Shown here: one piece after another, positions 34,888-45,621 of the stretch
Layout of the letters: every line of letters begins with the position of its first letter
Numbering within the stretch: position 1 is the stretch's first letter
Origin: Leptidea sinapis
Lineage: Eukaryota > Arthropoda > Insecta > Lepidoptera > Pieridae
DNA: 64,000 nucleotides
NCBI RefSeq assembly: GCF_905404315.1
Contig: NC_066280.1
Coordinates: 13,835,001 to 13,899,000 of the forward strand
Reading direction: 5' to 3'
The notes under the pieces: model-generated
What the model saw: the letters and a program-made list of their open reading frames with translations, nothing else
Databases searched by the model: none
What the model was told of the DNA's origin: nothing
Program-made: the position numbers and the translations under genes

Positions 34888-34940
34888 CCCCCCACGCCGC
34901 AGACGCCCGTCACCCAGCCCTTGTGCGCGTTCATTACGCT
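34726..34940 (-). CDS. KIF21A: KIF21 exon: WD40 blade with NAHKGWV
   Basis: Acceptor TTTGATTCCAG| at 34942-34941. Reads SVMNAHKGWVTGVCGVGGVD, NAGGWVASCGRDQSLRLWST, ALRPAATPAALAEQPQALAA and CEHTSRLYTAG, ending in phase 2 at AG|GTGAGT. Human KIF21 has NAHKDWVCALGV...LLSGCRGGILKVWN at this place, a near position-for-position match. The blade insert is Ala/Pro-rich. This copy at the array edge is the only one with an acceptor, so it is the real exon. If a more distal donor of the array were used, the reading frame would be lost within one unit. Confidence 0.9.
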
Positions 34941-35454
34941 CTGGAATCAAAAGTATTCATATTTCGACTTTTTTATTATTGAAGTATAAAATTTTTAATT
35001 ATTGGAACATAATCATAACTTCGGCGTATAGAGTCCCGGCTTTCAATCCTGATTAAAGCAATTATTTGTATCCATAGGTCGGTGGTTCAGATCCGGCTCG
35101 AAGGACCAAAAAAATGTAGGGGCTTATGCTTTAACCTTCCATACATTTGGTATAAAATGATAAATAATAAAGTGGGACGATGAATAATGAGAAATAAAAC
35201 CGTTACTATTGAGTGATGAAGATATCTAACTTTATTTCATTAGGAAATTTAAATGCCCGCGTTTATCAATCGCGGTAAATTGCAATGAAAATACTTACAA
35301 CCATATTATGTCTAGTTAACAACTCGTACAATGACGAATATAAATTAATATTTTTACATGTCATACATGTTTATTGATTTATGTTTATGTACGTATTTTA
35401 TATTGTTCCCTGGCATGTACCAGGCTTTGCCTAGTTTGAAACTAGATAATTAGT
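34941..35454. other. KIF21 intron with a small SINE piece
   Basis: AT-rich intron. GGTGGTTCAGATCCGGCTCG at 35083-35102 is B-box-like, with its inverse CGAGCCGGATAC at 42080, so both are remnants of one tRNA-derived SINE family. Nothing else recognised. Confidence 0.4.
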
Positions 35455-35773
35455 GTGAAATTAAAAATATTATGTTGATAGTAAGTATACTATAGGACTT
35501 TGATCGGATCGTGTTGTGGTAGTAGTTACGCTCGTCAGAATTTAATATTAAATAATTATTTTCTCGGGAATATTGATCAAATTGTGAAACGATTTTGTTC
35601 GCAAAGGTGTAACTCGTGTGTGTGAATATTATTAGCTCTTTCCGCCTTTTTGCAACAGTGATAATACAGAATTAATAAGTGAGATTGTAAGTTACAATTA
35701 TATTTAAACGTGGGTACCGACAAATATTGTTTGCTACGACAGCGTCAACGTATCATCGGTCAACAAAACGACC

Positions 35774-36754
35774 ATGAGCAAGTGCGGAGCGTGTGGCAAA
35801 TTCCTCTCCTCGATAGGAGCCGCTAGTTGTACCATCTGCCCCAGTCTTTACCATAAGGGGTGCGTGGGTGTACCGGATACGGCCACTATTGTAAAAGACT
35901 GGGTTTGCCCAGATTGTAAAAGGAGGACCAAGAAGGGTGACAACAGCACAACCCCTATAAGAGGAATATGCAGCAGTACTCCTAGCACTTCATCACAACA
36001 CACTACTACTGACATGAGCTCGGAGATTAGAGATATGCGACGCGAGCTTGCGGACTATATGGGAGAGCTTCGCGAAAATCGCAAAGAGATGTCTGAACTC
36101 CGGAGTACTCTGTTAGGTTTAAATGAGCGCCTCGACTCCGTGGAGCGTAGACTTGATGCAGTTGAGCAGGGTTCCGTGTCGTTGGAGAAGGTGGTGAAGC
36201 TGGAGAAGGCGGTAGAGCAGTTAAAGGGGGAGCTCAACGACAGAGACCAGGAGGCCTTATTGACCGACTTAGATATCGGTAACATCCCGGAGCCTGCAGG
36301 AGAGAACACAGTTCACACAATCACCGTCCTGGCCTCAAAGCTGGGAGTGACCCTGGCGCCTGCTGATATCGTGTTCGCTGAACGTGTTGGTCGCAACGTG
36401 ATGGGTAGCGAGATCGCTGTGGACGAGCCAAAGCGGTCGCGGCGCATAGTGGTACGTCTAACTCGCCGCCAGCTACGCGACGAACTGCTGCGCGCGGCGC
36501 GAGTCCGCCGCACGCTCTCCAGCACCGATCTCGGGGTGGCTGGTGCACCTCAGCGGGTATACGTCAACGAGCGGTTGACGCGCCATAATCGTCAGCTCTT
36601 TCATAGAGTCCGGGAGGAGTGTCGTCGTCTAAACTGGCAATACTCGTGGACCAAAAGAGGTCGTATTTTTGCGCGGCACAATGATGGTAAGCAGGTGCAC
36701 CTTATTCGGACCACCGATGACATTGAGCGGGTTTTTAAGTACACCACTGTTTGA
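35774..36754 (+). CDS. LINE ORF1: PHD finger plus coiled coil
   Basis: 326 residues. The N-terminus (residues 3-55) has C-x2-C...C-x2-C-x4-H-x2-C...C-x2-C spacing (CGACGKF, CTICPSLYHKGC, WVCPDC), a PHD/treble-clef finger as found in ORF1 of many CR1-like LINEs. Residues 80-155 form a Glu/Lys/Leu heptad-rich coiled coil. The rest (DLDIGNIPE..., RRIVVRLTRRQLRDELLRAA) resembles the nucleic-acid-binding part of LINE ORF1 proteins. ATG context is ACCATGA. ORF1 seems intact while ORF2 is not. Confidence 0.75.
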   Translation: MSKCGACGKFLSSIGAASCTICPSLYHKGCVGVPDTATIVKDWVCPDCKRRTKKGDNSTTPIRGICSSTPSTSSQHTTTDMSSEIRDMRRELADYMGELRENRKEMSELRSTLLGLNERLDSVERRLDAVEQGSVSLEKVVKLEKAVEQLKGELNDRDQEALLTDLDIGNIPEPAGENTVHTITVLASKLGVTLAPADIVFAERVGRNVMGSEIAVDEPKRSRRIVVRLTRRQLRDELLRAARVRRTLSSTDLGVAGAPQRVYVNERLTRHNRQLFHRVREECRRLNWQYSWTKRGRIFARHNDGKQVHLIRTTDDIERVFKYTTV

Positions 36755-37092
36755 CGGTCAGTTGGCCCGTTTTAATTTTATACAATGCTTAATGCTTCTA
36801 GATATAAGTTACATATTAATTTATTATTTTAGTGTAATTAAGGAGAATATTTGTTACTATTGGTTGCTAATCGAATCACATCTTTTTTATTTCATTCATA
36901 TTATTCATCACATTAGTTCAGTGATATTTTTCAGGCATAGGCTATATTTTAAATATTATATTAAGATTATGGCAAAATTAATTGATATAAATTAAACATC
37001 ATTCACATATGCTTTTATGACAATTTTCTTTCTCTCAGTCTGGGTCATTGCAAGCTTATATTACTATATATGTCATTAACAAAAAACAAAAA

Positions 37093-39960
37093 TGATTCAC
37101 AAATCTCTTAAAGTTGGGTTGTATAATGCAGGATCTCTCTCACAAATCATGATAACATAGTTGCTAAAGTCAATATGCTTGACCTGGATATACTTGCTGT
37201 GAATGAGACATGGTTAAGATCAGGGGAAGAACTCCGAGCCCCACATATCATGGGATACAAACTGTGCCACAAGCCACGAATTCAAGATATACGTTCACGT
37301 GGTGGAGGAGTTGGATTTTATATTCGTAATGGTATAGTTACAAGCACCCTATCACCATCCATTGGTCCACTTCATAGAGCTGTTGAGCATATGTGGCTCA
37401 AGCTATCTATAAACGGCAAGAAATTAGTAATTGGCACAGCGTATCGACCCCCATGGCAGGATATAGACACATTTTTTGACGCTCTTACAGATGTATTAAT
37501 GCAATACCCAGTCATGACTATTTAATCTTGACTGGTGATTTTAATATAAATCTTCTTTGTCCTGAACAATCAAACTCAAAGAAACTAATTACTTTTCTAA
37601 GGTGCCTAGGCTTAAATCAATTGATTACATCACCAACTCACTTCACAGAAACTGCACAAACTTTGATAGACACTATTAGTTCTAATCTCACAGCAAAAAA
37701 TATATTTATTGAACATGTTGCTTCATTGTATGGTCATTGTTTGGTTGGATGCGAATTAAATATTAAAAAAGAGAAGACTGAACCTTATACTATTACATAT
37801 AGACCTATTAAATTCATTAACATAGACAGCTTTAACACTGACTTACAGGCTATAAACTGGGATAACATATTAACACTACATGATGTCAATGAAATGGTAG
37901 GTAATTTTAATTCACAAATCCTTGCACTTTTTAATCTACATGCACCAATAAGAACAGCTAGAATTAAAAAGAAATCCCATCCTTGGGTCACAGACTCTAT
38001 TAAATTAATGATGAGACTGCGTGACAGAGCACTAGCGGAGTATCACAGAACAAAACTTGACAGTAAAAAAGAATATTATAAAAGTTTAAAAACATAAGTA
38101 AACAAGGCGCTATACAATGAAAAAGTAGCATATTTTAAATTTAATATAAATAGTAAACTCAAACAACCTAAGCAATTATGGAAAAATATAAAAAAAATAA
38201 TTTTACCTAAAATTGGAAGTGAACTCCCTTTGCACTTTAATGACCCTAATATGATTAACAGGCACTTCTTGAAGACACCATCAGTTCCTAACACACAGCT
38301 TTCTTACATTACCTTTTTTGAATACCATAAATTTAATGATGCTATATTTCACCTTGAGACAATATCCACAGACTCTTTGATAAGAATTATAAAATCATTG
38401 AAATCCAAAGCTGTAGGATGTGATGGTATCAGCTTAGATATGGTTTTATTGTCTTTACCTAATTCTTTAGACACAATTAAATGTATTATAAATACATCTA
38501 TAACAACTGGTGTTTATCCTGATTGCTGGAAGCAGGCTGTAGTGAGGCCTCTGTCTAAAGTTCCTAACCCTGCTGAGGTTAAGGATCTCAGACCTATAAG
38601 TATCTTGCCATGTCTCTCAAAGGTACTGGAGAAAGTAGTATGCGAGCAGGTTACAGTTTACCTGGAGAAAAATTATATGTTACCAGAGACACAATCAGGT
38701 TTTAGGAAATGCCGGAGTACAGTGACCGCATTGCTTGATGTCACTGACAACATACTTAGTTTGCAAGACAGTGGTCATTGTACTCTTCTTGTTCTTTTGG
38801 ATTTTTCTAGGGCATTTGAAACAATAAATATCGATATAATGCTATCAAAATTAAATTATTATGGATTTGATTTTGCTGCATTAAAATGGTTCAATAGCTA
38901 CCTATGTGAGCGTCACCAATGTGTACAGCTGTCCCACAACAGTTCTTCCTCCTTGACATCTGACACTTTACCGGTTGTAGAAGGAGTACCGCAAGGTTCT
39001 ATTTTGGGCCCCATATTATTTATTTTATACACAGCAGACATCAAAAGCCATATCAGACATTGCAAATACCACTTTTATGCTGATGACACCCAAATATATA
39101 TATCTTGTAAGCCAAGTGAAATAGATAATGCGGTCCAGTTGCTTAATGATGACCTTAATAGTATTATGTTGTGGGCCCAGAAAAACAGTCTATGTCTTAA
39201 TCCGGTGAAATCAAAATACATAATTTGTGGCACCAACAAACAGCTGAGCAGTTTAAAGTCTTCACAGGACATTATCTTGATGGGTGAACCCATTGAACGT
39301 ACATATGTAGCACGTAATCTTGGTCTTCTTCTCGACAGCAAACTGAGATTCCATGATCACATCACTAGCCTAGTCAGTAACTCTTTTTACAGGCTGAAAG
39401 TATTATATAGGATGAGACCTTATCTGTCAAAGGAGATGCGTATCCGTCTTGTTGAAAGTCTAGTTCTCTCAAAGCTGAATTATACAGATGTTGTCTTTGG
39501 CCCACGTTTAGTTTCTGTAACTAAAAAATTGATTCAGAGAGTCCAGAATGCATGTGCCCGTTTTTGTTTCAATATAAAACATAGAGACCATGTCACCCCT
39601 TTCTTGAATAAGCATTCAATGTTAAAAATGAAACATCGGCGAAAACTTCATTTAGCTTGTATCCTTTTTGGTGTATTGAAGTTCGAAAAGCCAAAATACC
39701 TTTATGACAAACTATCTAGAACGGCTAGTCTTAGGTCGTGTGGGTCACGGCATTGTTCTGTTCAGATGGTTATTGAGAAGCATCGATCGGCGTCATTTAG
39801 AGGGAGCTTTCGTTACTCGGCATCCAAATGTTGGAATAACATCCCACCGCCTATTAGAAATTTAAAAAGTCTATCCTTATTTAAAACGAAATTAAGACAA
39901 TTTCTTTTACAGGAGCAAAGAGCACAAGAGAACTTGGCTCAAGATATGAGTGTAATATAG
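37093..39960 (+). pseudogene. LINE ORF2: endonuclease and reverse transcriptase, broken
   Basis: Endonuclease: KSLKVGLYNAGSL near 37110, DILAVNETWLRSG at 37183, IGTAYRPPW at 37432, TGDFNINLL at 37531. RT: SKAVGCDGISLDMVLL near 38410, LLDFSRAFETIN near 38800, GVPQGSILGPILFILYTADI near 38985, YADDTQIYIS near 39075. Breaks: a stop in the first residues (about 37150), a frameshift at about 37525, and an in-frame TAA at 38095. The RT core motifs keep their Asp residues. From 38230 to 39960 the frame is open, ending SVI and TAG. Confidence 0.85.
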
Positions 39961-40836
39961 GTTAGATTCAGATTGCTCTTGTCTCTTTAGTACTATAGGA
40001 TCTTCCCTCTTAAATTAATAAGTGATGCGATTGCCAACCGAACTAATTATCTATTTTCGTTCTCTAATCATAGTTCATTTTAATAATATATTTATCTAGT
40101 AGGTACTTATTGTTTGTATGGTGCTAGTATTTTTATTATCATTTTGGTTTTGATTGTATTACACTGCAAAATAATGTCGTAGGTATTTTTTAGTTCAAAA
40201 TAATTGTAAGCCTAATGCACAATATAAAATGAATAACATATTAGTTGACAATAATTGTTTGTTGATATAATGTGGCTCTAGAAGTCCTGCAATTATTTTG
40301 ACAGTTGACAGTGTCATCTGTCACCTAGACAGTTGGTTGACGCTTGAAGACCACAGAGCAAGCAACCATCGGTTCGATACTGGTTACACCGAGAAAGTCG
40401 CAAATGAAAACGTGTAATTCACAACAAAATTAAAAATTATAAAAATCATAGCGTACATTCGTATTGGGACAGCTTCAAGGTCACAGAATGGCTCAAGCGG
40501 AAGATCGGCACTGGACATACATGATGTGCGTCAGCATATGCCGAGCTTGTGCCTATTTGCAGCTGATGTTTTTTATTTCTATTATGTTTAAGTTTCATTT
40601 TAATTTTAAGCTGTAATATATTTTGTTTTGGTAAGTTTACTTTTGTTAATTACACATTTTTTAGCTGCAAATAAAATATTTTATTATTATTATTATTATT
40701 ACTATAGTATTTCTAGCATCGAGTTAATTTCAACTACAAAAGATCTTAAGAGTCATGACTAAAGCCAAAACGAGCAGGCCTTTATACAACAAAACAGTAG
40801 TAAATCGTATGTTATTAAACACACTGGTTTACTTAC

Positions 40837-41000
40837 ATGAGCGAGCGTATTGTCCGCGAGCCTCCAACACTTAAGGCTGGAGTCTCTAGACGCGCTATAC
40901 AACAGTTGCCCGCCTCCTGTACTATTCCTCAGGACCAGTGCTTGAACTCCGTCGTAGTGCGGGGGCTCTAGGAGGCGCCTGCTGTTGGCCTCCCATGCAC
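40837..41000 (-). CDS. KIF21A: KIF21 exon: WD40 blade with EPPHYDG
   Basis: Acceptor CTGTTTATAG| at 41002-41001. In frame (G+GT) it reads GAWEANSRRLLEPPHYDGVQ, ALVLRNSTGGGQLLYSASRD and SSLKCWRLADNTLAH, ending in phase 0 at CAT|GTAAGT. EPPHYDG is diagnostic: human KIF21A has FEPPHYDGIEALTI followed by SGSRDNGIKKWDL. A clear WD40 blade with SASRD...KCW. Confidence 0.92.
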
Positions 41001-41111
41001 CTATAAACAGAGCTCCAGTTTGATGAACAATGATTTTTGTTTCCAAACAATATTGTTTATTTAGAGAACGGTTAAAGAATCCTGCACTAAATAGACTATG
41101 TAATCAACCAT

Positions 41112-41368
41112 TTGCATCAGTGAGCCTCCTTTGCACAGGATGCCGGCTGGATTGTGAGTAATGTGTAAGCATTATTTTGCTTTGGTATGAAAGGCGCTTA
41201 GCTAGTGAAATTACTGGGTAAATGAGACTTAACATCTTATGTCTCAAAGAGACGAGCGCAATTGTAGTGCCGCTCAGAATTTTTGGGTTTTTCAAGAATC
41301 CTGAGCGGCATTGTAATGGGCAGGGCATTTACCATCAGGTGAATGTCCTGCTCGTCTCGTCCCTTACT
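41112..41368 (-). repeat. Helitron-like/SINE-like interspersed repeat, copy 4
   Basis: Reverse-oriented. GTGAGCCTCCTTTGCACAGG to CGTCTCGTCCCTTA, with GTGCCGCTCAGAATTTTTGG and AATCCTGAGCGGCA forming the hairpin. A short internal deletion near 41160 removes the CGGCAGAAATAG part. Confidence 0.7.
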
Positions 41369-41902
41369 TTCATAAAAAAAATCAATATCTTTGTGACTGT
41401 TCTTTATTAATTTTCCACATAAAAGCCTAAAGTACGTTAAATGACACGCCTTCTTAGTGCTGACTTTTTGCATAAAGCTGTTTATAAAAATCATTTAAAG
41501 CCTGTATAATATTCTACAACCATTAACGTTAACGTATTTCAGAAAAAAAAACCTTTTTAAATTTTCAAATAACTAACCATGGCTTACTGAAAGTTGTGAT
41601 TCTAGGCCGTGTCCATTGAATGGGTTTATTAAGAAGCTTGATTCTATAACTTCTAGGATTAATAGACGTTTTAGTATTTGACGTTTATTTAAACTTGACA
41701 CCTCCATACGTTGCTGCGAAAACGTTTTAAAGTACTCCTTACTTCTTTATTCGTTTAAAATATATTTATTAAAATAAAAAGACGTAAGACGTAGAAGGTA
41801 CATGTAATTTGCAACAATAACAAATTTACGTGTTACATCAATGTTTTGTTGCAAATCACAATAGTAGTTATGTTAATAATGTATTAAAGAAAAGTGACAT
41901 AC

Positions 41903-42048
41903 CATTAGAGTGCATAATGTCGAGGACTCTGACACAATGATCCCTGGAGCCGGTGGCCAGGCGGTCGCCGCCGTCCGCCGCAGACACGCGCGCCATGCAC
42001 ATGACCGCGGCCGCGTGTCCCGACCACGTCTTGTAAACGCACTCACAC
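41903..42048 (-). CDS. KIF21A: KIF21 exon: WD40 blade with GSRDHCVRVLD
   Basis: Acceptor ATGTTTGTCAG| at 42050-42049. It reads (AT+G) M, CECVYKTWSGHAAAVMCMAR, VSAADGGDRLATGSRDHCVR and VLDIMHSN, ending in phase 1 at G|GTATGT. Human counterpart: GKLTGHLGPVMCLTV...ITGSKDHYIKMFDV. The GH dipeptide and GSRDH...LD mark a WD40 blade. Confidence 0.92.
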
Positions 42049-42209
42049 CTGACAAACATTAACGATATTTTTATGGTCCTTCGAGCCGGATACTGTAATA
42101 GGTAACTAAGCTACTATTACTATATAGCAACACGCTGGGATAATAATAATTACAAATATTCTGCATTATTACATAATATAATTTGTAAATAAATAAACAG
42201 ATGACTTAC

Positions 42210-42341
42210 ATGCGTAAGTCCCAAAGCCGTAATTTGTCGCCAGCGGCCGTATATAGACGGTTAGGGTCCGCCAGTGCTATCGCAGTTATCGATGACTCTG
42301 CGCCGCGAACTGACGCCGTCGGGCCCGACGCCCCCGATGAC
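42210..42341 (-). CDS. KIF21A: KIF21 exon: WD40 blade with LYTAAGDKLRLWDLR
   Basis: Acceptor CAATGGAACAG| at 42343-42342. It continues TLW from the exon at 45006 as SSGASGPTASVRGAESSITA, IALADPNRLYTAAGDKLRLW, DLR, ending in phase 2 at AT|GTAAGT. The human protein has TLTSSG..., then [20 protein letters not shown] and GNAVRMWDLKR. The human linker between the two is longer. Confidence 0.92.
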
Positions 42342-42564
42342 CTGTTCCATTGTGTAATACAGTTTAAAGCAGGTTGATAGTTATACATACGGATCCGTAT
42401 ATTCCCTGAATTTGAGCCATTTGAAAACTTTTTATGTAAAATTGCAGTACACTTGTTTTGATGTCTTACAGGGCGATGTGCCGGTGCAGAGTTAATCGTC
42501 ACATTACGCTACGACATTTTTTTTGTGACATATCATAACTGTAATCATATATCACTTTACATAA

Positions 42565-42925
42565 TACTAGCTGACCCGGCAAACGTTGTTTTGCCATTTA
42601 AAGTATAATTCACGCGATAGTTTTATAAGTAATAAAATATTGCCTATATACAATAGCATATAGCCTGTACATCATTTTATTCTATTGTCAATAGTTTTTG
42701 CAGCGCACGCAAAAATAGGTTTTCGATTTTACACCTTGTGTTACAAAATAGCAATTTTATTACGGATCCCTAATTTATAAAAAAAAACATAGCCTATAGC
42801 CTTCCTCGATAAATGGACTACCCAACACTGAAAGAATCATTCAAATCGGACAAGTAGTACCAGAGATTAGCGCGTTCAAACAAACAAACAAACACTGCAG
42901 CTTTATAATATTAGTATATATAATA
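42565..42925 (+). repeat. Full copy of the CTAGCTGACCCGGCAAACG repeat
   Basis: From CTAGCTGACCCGGCAAACGT to GCAGCTTTATAATATTAGTA, with the family block GATTAGCGCGTTCAAACAAA near 42866. A short (ATAT) run follows. Non-coding; likely the tail of an RTE-like LINE or a SINE using its machinery. Related pieces at 4302 and 50355-50655. Confidence 0.7.
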
Positions 42926-43242
42926 TTTTTATTACAAAGACAACCGAAAATTTGGGAATTAATTATTCGATATATTTTAAATAATGACTGGGACACCCAT
43001 GCGAATATATAACACGTAAAACACGGTGAAAATTTGGTCTTTAGATTTTTTCCAGAATGTAACTAAACATATTAGAAGGTGCATTATACAATCGCCTGTG
43101 CCATCAAAAAAGCGCAATAGAGTTAATTTTTCATATTTTTGCAAAGATATAATTTTGAAACAGATGCAATAATGCGCAAGCATTATTTTTATTATCTTAC
43201 GGTTCGAATAGCCGTGCTTAACAAATTACGGGGCTAGTGAAA

Positions 43243-45144
43243 CATCACGAGCCGTGCGTGCGGCCCGCGCCCGCACTCAGCGCGGCCACGCCCCCTCCGC
43301 ACGCCACGAAGTCATATACGAATGTGTACATCAATGAGTGAGCCTACCACAAGGTGGCGACAGGAACGTTGCTCCTGGTGTCGAACATCCTGACGGCGGC
43401 GCCGGCGGCCGCCATCACGAGCCGCGCGTGCGGCCCGCGGCCCGCACTCAGCGCGGCCACGCCCCCTCCGCACCACGCACGCCACGATGTCATATACGAA
43501 TGTGTACATCAATGAGTGAGCCTACCACAAGGTGGCGACAGGAACGTTGCTCCTGGTGTCGAACATCCTGACGGCGGCGCCGGCGGCCGCCATCACGAGC
43601 CGCGCGTGCGGCCCGCGGCCCGCACTCACCGCGGCCACGCCCCCTCCGCACCACGCGCGCCACGATGTCATATACGAATGTGTACATCAATGAGTGAGCC
43701 TACCACAAGGTGGCGACAGGAACGTTGCTCCTGGTGTCGAACATCCTGACGGCGGCGCCGGCGGCCGCCATCAGGAGCCGCACGTGCGGCCACGCCCCCT
43801 CCGCACCACGCGCGCCACGATGTCATATACGAATGTGTACATCAATGAGTGAGCCTACCACAAGGTGGCGACAGGAACGTTGCTCCTGGTGTCGAACATC
43901 CTGACGGCGGCGCCGGCGGCCGCCATCACGAGCCGCGCGTGCGGCCCGCGGCCCGCACTCAGCGCGGCCACGCCTCCTCAGCACCACGCGCGCCACGATG
44001 TCATATACGAATGTGTACATCAATGAGTGAGCCTACCACAAGGTGGCGACAGGAACGTTGCTCCTGGTGTCGAACATCCTGACGGCGGCGCCGGCGGACG
44101 CCATCACGAGCCGCGCGTGCGGCCCGCACTCAGCGCGGCCACGCCCCCTCCACACCACGCGCGCCACGATGTCATATACGAATGTGTACATCAATGAGTG
44201 AGCCTACCACAAGGTGGCGACAGGAACGTTGCTCCTGGTGTCGAACATCCTGACGGCGGCGCCGGCGGCCGCCATCAGGAGCCGCGCGTGCGGCCACGCC
44301 CCCTCCGCACCACGCGCGCCACGATGTCATATACGAATGTGTACATCAATGAGTGAGCCTACCACAAGGTGGCGACAGGAACGTTGCTCCTGGTGTCGAA
44401 CATCCTGACGCCGGCGCCGGCGGCCGCCATCACGAGCCGCGCGTGCGGCCCGCGGCCCGCACTCAGCGCGGCCACGCCTCCTCAGCACCACGCGCGCCAC
44501 GATGTCATATACGAATGTGTACATCAATGAGTGAGCCTACCACAAGGTGGCGACAGGAACGTTGCTCCTGGTGTCGAACATCCTGACGGCGGCGCCGGCG
44601 GCCGCCATCACGAGCCGCGCGTGCGGCCACACCCCCTCCGCACCACGCGCGCCACGATGTCATATACGAATGAGTACATCAATGAGTGAGCCTACCGCAA
44701 GGTGGCGACAGGAACGTTGCTCCTGGTGTCGAACATCCTGACGGCGGCGCCGGCGGCCGCCATCACGAGCCGCGCGTGCGGCCACGCCCCCTCCGCACCA
44801 CGCGCGCCACGATGTCATATACGAATGTGTACATCAATGAGTGAGCCTACCACAAGGTGGCGACAGGAACGTTGCTCCTGGTGTCGAACATCCTGACGGC
44901 GGCGCCGGCGGCCGCCATCACGAGCCGCGCGTGCGGCCACGCCCCCTCCGCACCACACGCGCCACGTAGTCATATACGAATGTGTACATCAATGAGTGAG
45001 CCTACCACAAGGTGGCGACAGGAACGTTGCTCCTGGTGTCGAACATCCTGACGGCGGCGCCGGCGGCCGCCATCACGAGCCGCGCGTGCGGCCCGCGGCC
45101 CGCACTCAGCGCGGCCACGCCTCCTCCGCACCACGCGCGCCACG
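43243..45144 (-). repeat. Exon-end/splice-donor tandem array 3 (178/155-bp unit, 11 donors)
   Basis: Full unit on the - strand: last 139 bp of the KIF21 exon, donor TTGTG|GTAGGC and 39 intron bases. Donor blocks (GCCTAC on +) start at 43342, 43520, 43698, 43853, 44031, 44202, 44357, 44535, 44690, 44845 and 45000; spacings are 178,178,155,178,171,155,178,155,155,155. The 155-bp type lacks 23 bp between GCGGCC repeats. Scattered substitutions (for example GAGTACATC near 44672, CCGCAAGG near 44696) distinguish copies. The copy furthest from the exon is partial and diverged. Confidence 0.95.
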
Positions 45145-45186
45145 CCTCGCGCCCGCCCTGCAAGTCCCAGCCACGGACCGTCCTAT
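45006..45186 (-). CDS. KIF21A: KIF21 exon: WD40 blade with DRTVRGWDLQGG
   Basis: Acceptor TTCGTTTCAG| at 45188-45187. G+AT restores Asp: DRTVRGWDLQGGREAWRAWC, GGGVAALSAGRGPHARLVMA and AAGAAVRMFDTRSNVPVATL, ending in phase 2 at TG|GTAGGC. Human has GSKDRTCKVWNLVTGQEI... and [21 protein letters not shown]. Reading past the donor meets a stop at once (TGG TAG), so the rest of the array can only be intron. A MITE begins 30 bp upstream of the acceptor. Confidence 0.92.
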
Positions 45187-45217
45187 CTGAAACGAAAAAA
45201 ATTAATATTACTACGCA

Positions 45218-45621
45218 GCACTGACCTGTATAAATACCACTGGACAGGCTATTCCATATGTTTGACAGCAAATTTTTGTGCCTATTTGAAGCGCCACTCG
45301 CGAACGTTCAGAGAACTAATTTTGACGTATAACACAAATGGCTACGAAGGAACGTACAATACTCTGTAGTATCTTTGTATTTTGAATTAATTTCATTCAA
45401 TTTCCGTGTTATTTATACTTCATGAATCAAAGTAATTAAATACACATTTTTTTTGTAAATAGTTTCCCATCATCTATCGATGTTTGCTGAAGTTGTCATC
45501 ACTAGTTTTAGTACCGCAGACTCTCGCTACATGGCCAACAGCGCCAAAATGGCGAATATCAAACAGGCACAAAAGCTTTTGGACAGCCGCCAGTCCAGTG
45601 GTATATAGTAGAGGTCAATGC
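45218..45621 (+). mobile_element. MITE family M45, copy 1
   Basis: The ends GCACTGACCTGTATAAATAC and ...GTATATAGTAGAGGTCAATGC are imperfect inverted repeats. The same element lies reversed at 56441-56831. Flanks TACGCA and TACGTA are a possible target duplication. Non-coding. It is inserted next to the acceptor of the KIF21 exon at 45186. Confidence 0.7.

Larger units (their letters stand above)
35455..40705 (+). mobile_element. CR1-like LINE with PHD-finger ORF1
   Basis: Contains an intact-looking ORF1 (35774-36754) and a broken ORF2 (about 37093-39960), then about 700 bp of 3' sequence that may end in the (TTA)n run at 40680-40703. The 5' limit is a guess from the loss of intron-like composition. 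It lies antisense inside a KIF21 intron. Confidence 0.75.

Noticed and set aside
32604..35056. Three overlapping + strand open frames of 770-814 codons
   Set aside because: The 172-bp unit (not a multiple of 3) cycles through all three frames, all stop-free on the antisense strand of a KIF21 exon. The proteins are low-complexity repeats with no known domain.
811..45144. CRISPR-like arrays
   Set aside because: Units are contiguous 155-178-bp copies of exon ends with no unique spacers, in a eukaryotic, intron-containing context.
43312..45224. Many 60-90-codon frames, both strands, in array 3
   Set aside because: Each is one repeat unit read through. The only coding copy is the exon at 45006-45186, which has the acceptor and reading-frame continuity.
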